Origin: Lingula anatina
Taxonomy: Eukaryota; Brachiopoda; Lingulata; Lingulida; Lingulidae
Length of the DNA stretch: 40,327 nucleotides
Direction: 5' to 3'
NCBI RefSeq assembly: GCF_001039355.2
Contig: NW_019775655.1
Coordinates: 226,514-266,840 of the forward strand
Part shown: positions 35,601 to 40,327 of the stretch, one piece after another
How the letters are laid out: every line of letters starts with the position of its first letter
Position numbering within the stretch: the first letter of the stretch is position 1
Program-made: the position numbers and the translations under genes
Notes under the pieces: generated by a model
Seen by the model: only the letters and a program-made list of their open reading frames with translations
Told to the model about the DNA's origin: nothing
Database searches by the model: none

Positions 35601-37177
35601 TAATGTGCAATTTTCTGGTACGAAAGTTGTTGAAATAGCCTGGAAGACAGTACCTTTAAGTTTCAAAACACATTTTTTTAATTGAATAACAAACAGTAAT
35701 AAAGTTATGTTATTTGACAAGCAAAGGTCTCCTAATTTATGTCAACCTTTTTCCCCCGATTTTACTCGTTAGCTAATTGATTTAGGCTGTATTTCCAGAG
35801 CTTTTAGATAGATCTATCCCCGCAGGGAGTCTCACTAGATTACTGTAAGATAATCCGGCTTAAATGTCCGTCCCGCCTACTACAAGCTGTAAGGGGGTAA
35901 TTAACTTTCGTGTCCGCTCGGCTGACAGCTATTTAGCGTGNTATCACTGGTGTATGAGCGACTCAGAGAAAAACAGTAACAGTATAATCCAGCTTAAGTT
36001 TTCCCCTCACTTTGCCAGCAATGCAACGTCAACAGTTTAAGTACAATTGACACCTTCTTTGATAAAATCAGTTGCTTCCTGAGGACTTTCTCTTTGAGGA
36101 GATGTGAATATTATGCTCATCCAGGTAAGCAAATGAGTCTTTGCAATCTACTGCTGTAAGATTCCTGATCACAGATAACGATTGGCAGTTAGATAGATTT
36201 TATCTCTTAACAAGGTGTGCAGCAGTTAATTACAAAGGCCGACAAGGGAAATCAACCAGATAAATAGCTCATCCTCCCTGACACAAGCGGTCAAGCACTG
36301 AGAAGTGTGATATCATCGAATAAATTATGACAACTTTAACGTAGAAGTATATGCAATCCGCCATGTATTTTTAGTTGTTTTACCCCATTTCTGGTGGACT
36401 TGCCAATTACTAGGATGTGCGATGTCAGCCAGACTGTAAGAATTAACACTGTTGAGGAAATTTTCACCCTTTACTCAAAACTCTTTATTTACTGCATTAT
36501 ATACAGTCTTTGGGGTAATAGATAAATCTTCCATGTTCAGTGACTATATTTAATTAACATTTACACACGTCATCTTACAGGTGGTAATTGCAATTTCAGG
36601 ATAAAAACTTTTTCCTTTAATTTTTCCTTTAACTGAGCACCCACAATCACCATTTTAACGCCAATTTTAACTAAAAGGCACCATTTAGTGTGCTCCAAAA
36701 TGCTGCCAGCAATTTTTCTTAAAATTCTTAGTTCAGATTACATCATTGATAAAGCAAAATACTGCCTTTCATTAATGAAAATCTCCAAAACAAAAATATT
36801 TTAACCAAAATGATGGCACAAGATTGTAGCCCAAATACTCTGTCTTGTTCAGGGATGAAGTTATGCCCCATGCCCCATGGAGCAGTCTAAAGCTCTTTTA
36901 CGGCTGATCAAGTGATCTATTCAGTTTATCCCTTCGCATGTCGAATTTAAGAAACTAGTAGAAGTGGTTTATACGCACTTGTCATTCAATTATCCGGTCC
37001 AGATGTTGTCCACGTAAAACGAGTTTGCAATGCTCAAAATCTTACCTGATCATGTTTTACCAGGCACACTGCTGCAGGGTTACCCGCAAACGGTTTGTTG
37101 GTAAAAGCATCTACCGTATACAAAGGAAAAGACATACTTTTTGAACTTCGCGCTCGGCCTTCTATGGGGGCCGCCAT
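29646..37177 (-). CDS. PBLD: PBLD, phenazine-biosynthesis-like domain protein (PhzF family)
   Basis: Nine coding exons on the minus strand: 37177 or 37135-37046, 34424-34325, 33975-33877, 33006-32897, 32097-32068, 31180-31092, 30830-30637, 30128-30066, 29758-29646. All phases match. The product is 295 aa from the inner ATG (37135) or 309 aa from the outer in-frame ATG (37177); human PBLD is 288 aa. Landmarks in order: [19 protein letters not shown] at the start, [10 protein letters not shown] (its Glu corresponds to the catalytic Glu of PhzF), [40 protein letters not shown] and a final RGGDLKIQV...GRVDIAG. These are the two pseudo-symmetric DapF-like halves of the family, with the active site between them. 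PhzF is an isomerase in phenazine synthesis; the substrate of animal PBLD is not established. Exon 32097-32068 is a 30-bp microexon. Confidence 0.95.
31524..31724 (-). other. Unexplained open segment in PBLD intron 5
   Basis: A 66-codon minus-strand stretch, open from after TAG (31727-31725) to TGA at 31524, reads like protein in its second half ([18 protein letters not shown], then [20 protein letters not shown]). An AG at 31726-31725 would put it in phase with exon 5, but that acceptor lacks a pyrimidine tract. The genuine exon 6 (31180-31092) already supplies the expected PBLD sequence. It could be an alternative terminal exon, a decayed gene fragment or chance. Confidence 0.25.
33608..33643. 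repeat. AAAT microsatellite
   Basis: About eight tetranucleotide units in PBLD intron 3. Confidence 0.85.
34903..35012. repeat. Local direct repeat in PBLD intron 1, unit 1
   Basis: Matches 35191-35301 with an offset of about 288 bp: GGTTACGG, AACTGCATAC, CAACCCTAATAGTA, TTTTTCAAATGCAGAACATT in both. The pair brackets the decayed exon 2 copy. Confidence 0.7.
35036..35186 (-). pseudogene. Partial, decayed copy of PBLD exon 2 and its donor-side intron
   Basis: Matches 34217-34375 in the same orientation. The copy keeps the last 38 or so bases of exon 2 up to the donor (TTTTCAG then TCAG|GTCACT at 35149) and about 110 bp of the following intron. A 6-bp net deletion removes part of the LSATED coding sequence, and the exon's 5' part and acceptor are missing. 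It lies in PBLD intron 1, upstream of the working exon. Confidence 0.7.
35191..35301. repeat. Local direct repeat in PBLD intron 1, unit 2
   Basis: Second unit of the pair described at 34903, on the other side of the decayed exon copy. Confidence 0.7.
35791..35940. mobile_element. MITE-like element, family A, copy cut off at an N
   Basis: This is about 80% identical by eye to 7051-7200, same orientation. Similarity stops exactly at the single N at 35941 and the expected right terminal repeat is missing. It lies in PBLD intron 1. Confidence 0.65.
35941..35941. other. Single N: assembly join inside a repeat
   Basis: Located where similarity of the family A MITE copy to 7051-7260 ends. Confidence 0.7.
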
Positions 37178-38640
37178 GTTGCACAGCTCGGGGTTAAACA
37201 AAAATCGGGAATGAGTCCCTTAATGCTTGGACCTATAAATACGGTCTGTGAACCTTGTAAAGGCGCAGCCTCTTTCGAAATTACGTTAAAAATGGAAAAC
37301 CCAGAAGCAAGACAGAAACAAATATACACATTAAAATAAATCATCGATTTGGCGAAATAAGATCGCTGCGTCAACTTTCTGGTATTATCATCCTCACAAA
37401 CCAGAGTGCGCCTTACCCCAGTAGGCCTACCAGTCATCACAAGAAAATAGGGACGGGGAGTGGCGTGCACCTCTCTTGCGTAATAATCAGTCTATTTAAA
37501 AACCTGTCAATTTCCCGAACTGGTGCAAACTGGCGCGACACTGAAAACTGGTGCGACACGGGAACAGGTCGCTGAAAGGCCAATGTCCCATATATACAGA
37601 GACATTCTGTGGTGATACTGGTGTTATTTCGTAAGGACTTTAGAGAGAAGGGGAGGGAGCGAGGTAGAAAAGGGTGCATGGTTGTTGCATGTGCTTATTC
37701 CTTTTATTTCTTTTCGTGCATCTCATGGCGTTTATGTTAAATATACGTCGTATTAATTTTGCAATATTTGAAATACACTGAGACAACAGTCGCAGAAGAT
37801 GTAGGTACTATAGGATGTACTAGAGCGGTGGACTTAGCATTTCAGTGATTAGGTTTTAACCAGTCAAGTCTTACGTAATCAGATCATCTTATTCTTTTAC
37901 CCAATCATCTTTTTTTGCTACCCTTATGAGTATAAAAATTGTACATTATTTTCGTTTTTCTTTTACTTGTTGTATATCGGTATTATCAAGGGTAACACTT
38001 GTTATATAATATTGTTTGTCCAACAATAAAGTAGAATATGTGCCACGTAGGCCTACATGTAGGGGGCCTACGTCTTTTTCGCCTTTTTTTTATTATTATT
38101 TTTAACCATAATAAGTTATTGCTGTCAAATCATCAGTAATTTAGAATCTTTTTAGAATCAGAATTTAGTACAAAAACGCAATGAAATCTCCCATTTTTCC
38201 ATTTCAGTTGTATTTCGACATCTTTTGCTGTGTTCTGCTTAAAAGAGTACGCAAAAGTGTTTAAAAAGTCCATCTTTACTCTTAAATCCCCCAAGATGTC
38301 CGGCATTGTTCAGGCTAATGACTCAGCCGTTGGCTGACTTGGTACAGCGCTCCTACTTGAGTTATTTTTGTGTTTACTAAATTATTTGCGATTATCTTAC
38401 TTCTGCCGCTTTCTTCTTTGAAAAAATTCTTTCCGCGTTTCGGAAGGAGTGAAATCTACGTTTTAGTAAGTTCTTGGATGCGCTTCGCTTCTGCGCAGTG
38501 GAAAATCTATGCAAATGAATTTTTGTTTACGCCATCTTGGGAACTACTGTGGAAGGTTTAGTTGCTATCCTCCAAAATCAAGCTGCCTGTTGACCATCAT
38601 CTGAAAAAAATAGTGGAAATTCCATTCAAACAGCTTTACC
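37178..38640. promoter_or_regulatory. Divergent promoter region between PBLD and the next gene
   Basis: PBLD runs left and the 38641 gene right. The PBLD outer start sits in AACATGGCGGC and the other side has GCCATCTTGG (38531-38540); both resemble YY1-type sites. An octamer ATGCAAAT lies at 38509-38516. I see no protein gene within the interval. Confidence 0.4.
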
Positions 38641-38689
38641 ATGTCTACTGCAGATGGTAAGCTGTCGACGACGGAGAGGGTCATCAGAA
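38641..38689 (+). CDS. First coding exon of an unidentified gene (3' part outside or unresolved)
   Basis: An ATG opens 16 codons (MSTADGKLSTTERVIR) and reaches a donor A|GTGAGT at 38690 in phase 1. It follows a region with promoter-like motifs. The peptide is too short to name. A possible continuation is an open stretch after the AG at 40265-40266 that runs to the window end in the right phase, but its acceptor is weak. Confidence 0.4.
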
Positions 38690-39907
38690 GTGAGTATTAT
38701 ACGTAGTGCAAAAAGTAGGGCGTCCGCCATGACTGTACCCCGGTGTCAACAAACAGCTCATAGCTCTATACCCTACTTTATTTACTTAGTTAAACCGCTT
38801 TTGATTAATCCTGACATTTGTATTTCAAAAAAGTACTGAAACTGAGAATGCAGGATAGGTCTGAATTTATAGCTAATAGACTTACGTCTGTGTGATACAG
38901 CAAATGTTTTCGTCTGTCAGAATTTGACTTGAATGAAAGGTCGTATCTAATTGATGAAAATATAGCATTATTTCGTTTTGAAACCTTATTTAACAACTCA
39001 GTGAGGCATATGGTGTGGAATATTTCTATTTAAATCGGTGTGAAATATGTAAAATGGTTGAATGACAGTTGCCTCACCTTTCTAGTTTCCTGGTATAATC
39101 AGCTTGCTGACATATTGACCTTATGGTGGTCAGAAATATGATACTCAGCAGTCAGATAGTCAGTTTAATAGATCTCTCAAAGTATTAGTTAAATGTTTGG
39201 CTTGGTCTGAGTTTAAAGTTTTTACATTGCATATTGTAGGTATGTTGTGTTATATCATAGTAATATGTGTAATCTCTCTATTTGACACGAGGGACAAACA
39301 TTGCCATATCAGGACACTGACCAGCTTACATTTTTTCTTAGCAGTTTAGTTTTGAAAAACTGATTATCAGGACTATGCTCACAATGAATAATATATCAAA
39401 GCCAAATGCTTTTGTGGTTTTGATTAGTTTGATGGCTGTCAACTATCTGATTCACTGCAAAACTCATTTGTTACACATTCTCTTTTCTGCCTGTAACGTT
39501 ACCCTATTCAGTCATGGGAAACTGCCTGTCCTACTGGTCATTACGACTTGAAGTGCCAGGAGACCTGCAAGATTTTTAATGTCACAGGTCCTGTTGACTG
39601 GCAAGGTTAATGTAAAATTTCAATACATAATGATAAATCATGTATAAATATAGATGAGAATGGAAATGAAACCTGGACAGAATTAGAAGGATCTGCATAT
39701 TTCTTGTAGTGCAAGTCTTCCATATCTTCAGTATCTTTAAAGTTTTTCCCCATGTGAACTGGTTTACCATATACTAATCTCTGGTCTATCACTTATACAA
39801 CCTTAACCTTTTGCATGTTGCACATTTAATAGAGGTAACATGAGACATCCTTTTCAACAGCCACCTCTCCTGTCTTTTCTTTTGATAGAACTGTTTGTTC
39901 AAGGAGG

Positions 39908-39996
<89 letters not shown>

Positions 39997-40327
39997 AAGT
40001 TATAAAATCTGATTCAGATACCACCACGATAGGAAACACTGGGTTTATTAAACTGTTTAGGTGGGTGTTAGTATACCAGGAGATCCATAAATTCTTCTGG
40101 CCCAGTGCCATTGTGTGGGTAGGTGTGTATTGCTTTCACCTGTTGATGTTTAATCTGGGCCATGAAAGTGTATGGGGAATTCTTGGCCCATTTCCTTAAA
40201 AATAAGGAAGAGCAATGATGTGATGATAATTTCTCTCATTTTAACACAATGATAAATATATGCAGATAAAAAAGGAATGTGTGTTAAACATAAGAGCAAA
40301 CCCAGGCCATTCGTATCAAACCTCTTT
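38690..40327 (+). other. Intronic sequence of the last gene, no sure exon
   Basis: No convincing coding exon. A 119-codon ORF at 39840-40199 runs through the poly-A/TA microsatellite and is not credible. Confidence 0.35.
39907..39991. repeat. Poly-A followed by TA microsatellite
   Basis: An A run of about 28 changes into about 29 TA units. A poly-A tract next to a microsatellite can be the remnant of a retroposon tail, but no body is evident upstream. Confidence 0.9.

Noticed and set aside
39512-39580. Possible second exon of the last gene after TATTCAG
   Set aside because: Frame closes at TAA after about 22 codons without a good donor, and the peptide is unconvincing.
39840-40199. 119-codon ORF near the right end
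   Set aside because: Its middle is a poly-A/TA microsatellite giving Lys and Ile-Tyr runs.

Overview
This is a eukaryotic, AT-rich, intron-containing window. Spliced metazoan genes, GT/AG introns of 0.1-2.6 kb, dispersed repeats and assembly Ns point to a draft animal genome. The lophotrochozoan (probably molluscan) assignment is inference from gene content and Helitron-like elements; no database search was run. By eye I assembled four protein-coding genes with consistent splice phases, plus the ends of two more.

Layout: 884-1006 (+) is the last coding exon of an unidentified gene, with its 3'UTR to about 2.1 kb. Its 3' end converges with that of a calpain-5/6-like gene on the minus strand (12 coding exons, 11809 down to 3749, 643 aa). 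This calpain has lost the catalytic Cys (Val) and His (Tyr), so it is a predicted pseudoprotease. From 13.7 to 20.9 kb (+) lies a Praja-like RING-H2 E3 ubiquitin ligase. Its large first recognised coding exon is present twice around a 151-N gap, most likely an assembly duplication. At 24297-25277 (+) is an uninterrupted ATOH8/net-type bHLH gene inside about 6.4 kb unusually rich in CAGGTG E-boxes. From 37.2 down to 29.6 kb (-) lies a PBLD (PhzF-like) gene of 9 coding exons. A further gene begins at 38641 (+), divergent from PBLD.

The genes have no evident common pathway; this looks like ordinary gene-dense animal chromatin. The notable content is the dead calpain, a Helitron-like element ending 16 bp from a calpain exon and probably supplying its branch point, broken tandem copies of exons in calpain and PBLD, the E-box-dense bHLH locus, and several dispersed repeat families, two of which are interrupted by single-N assembly joins.
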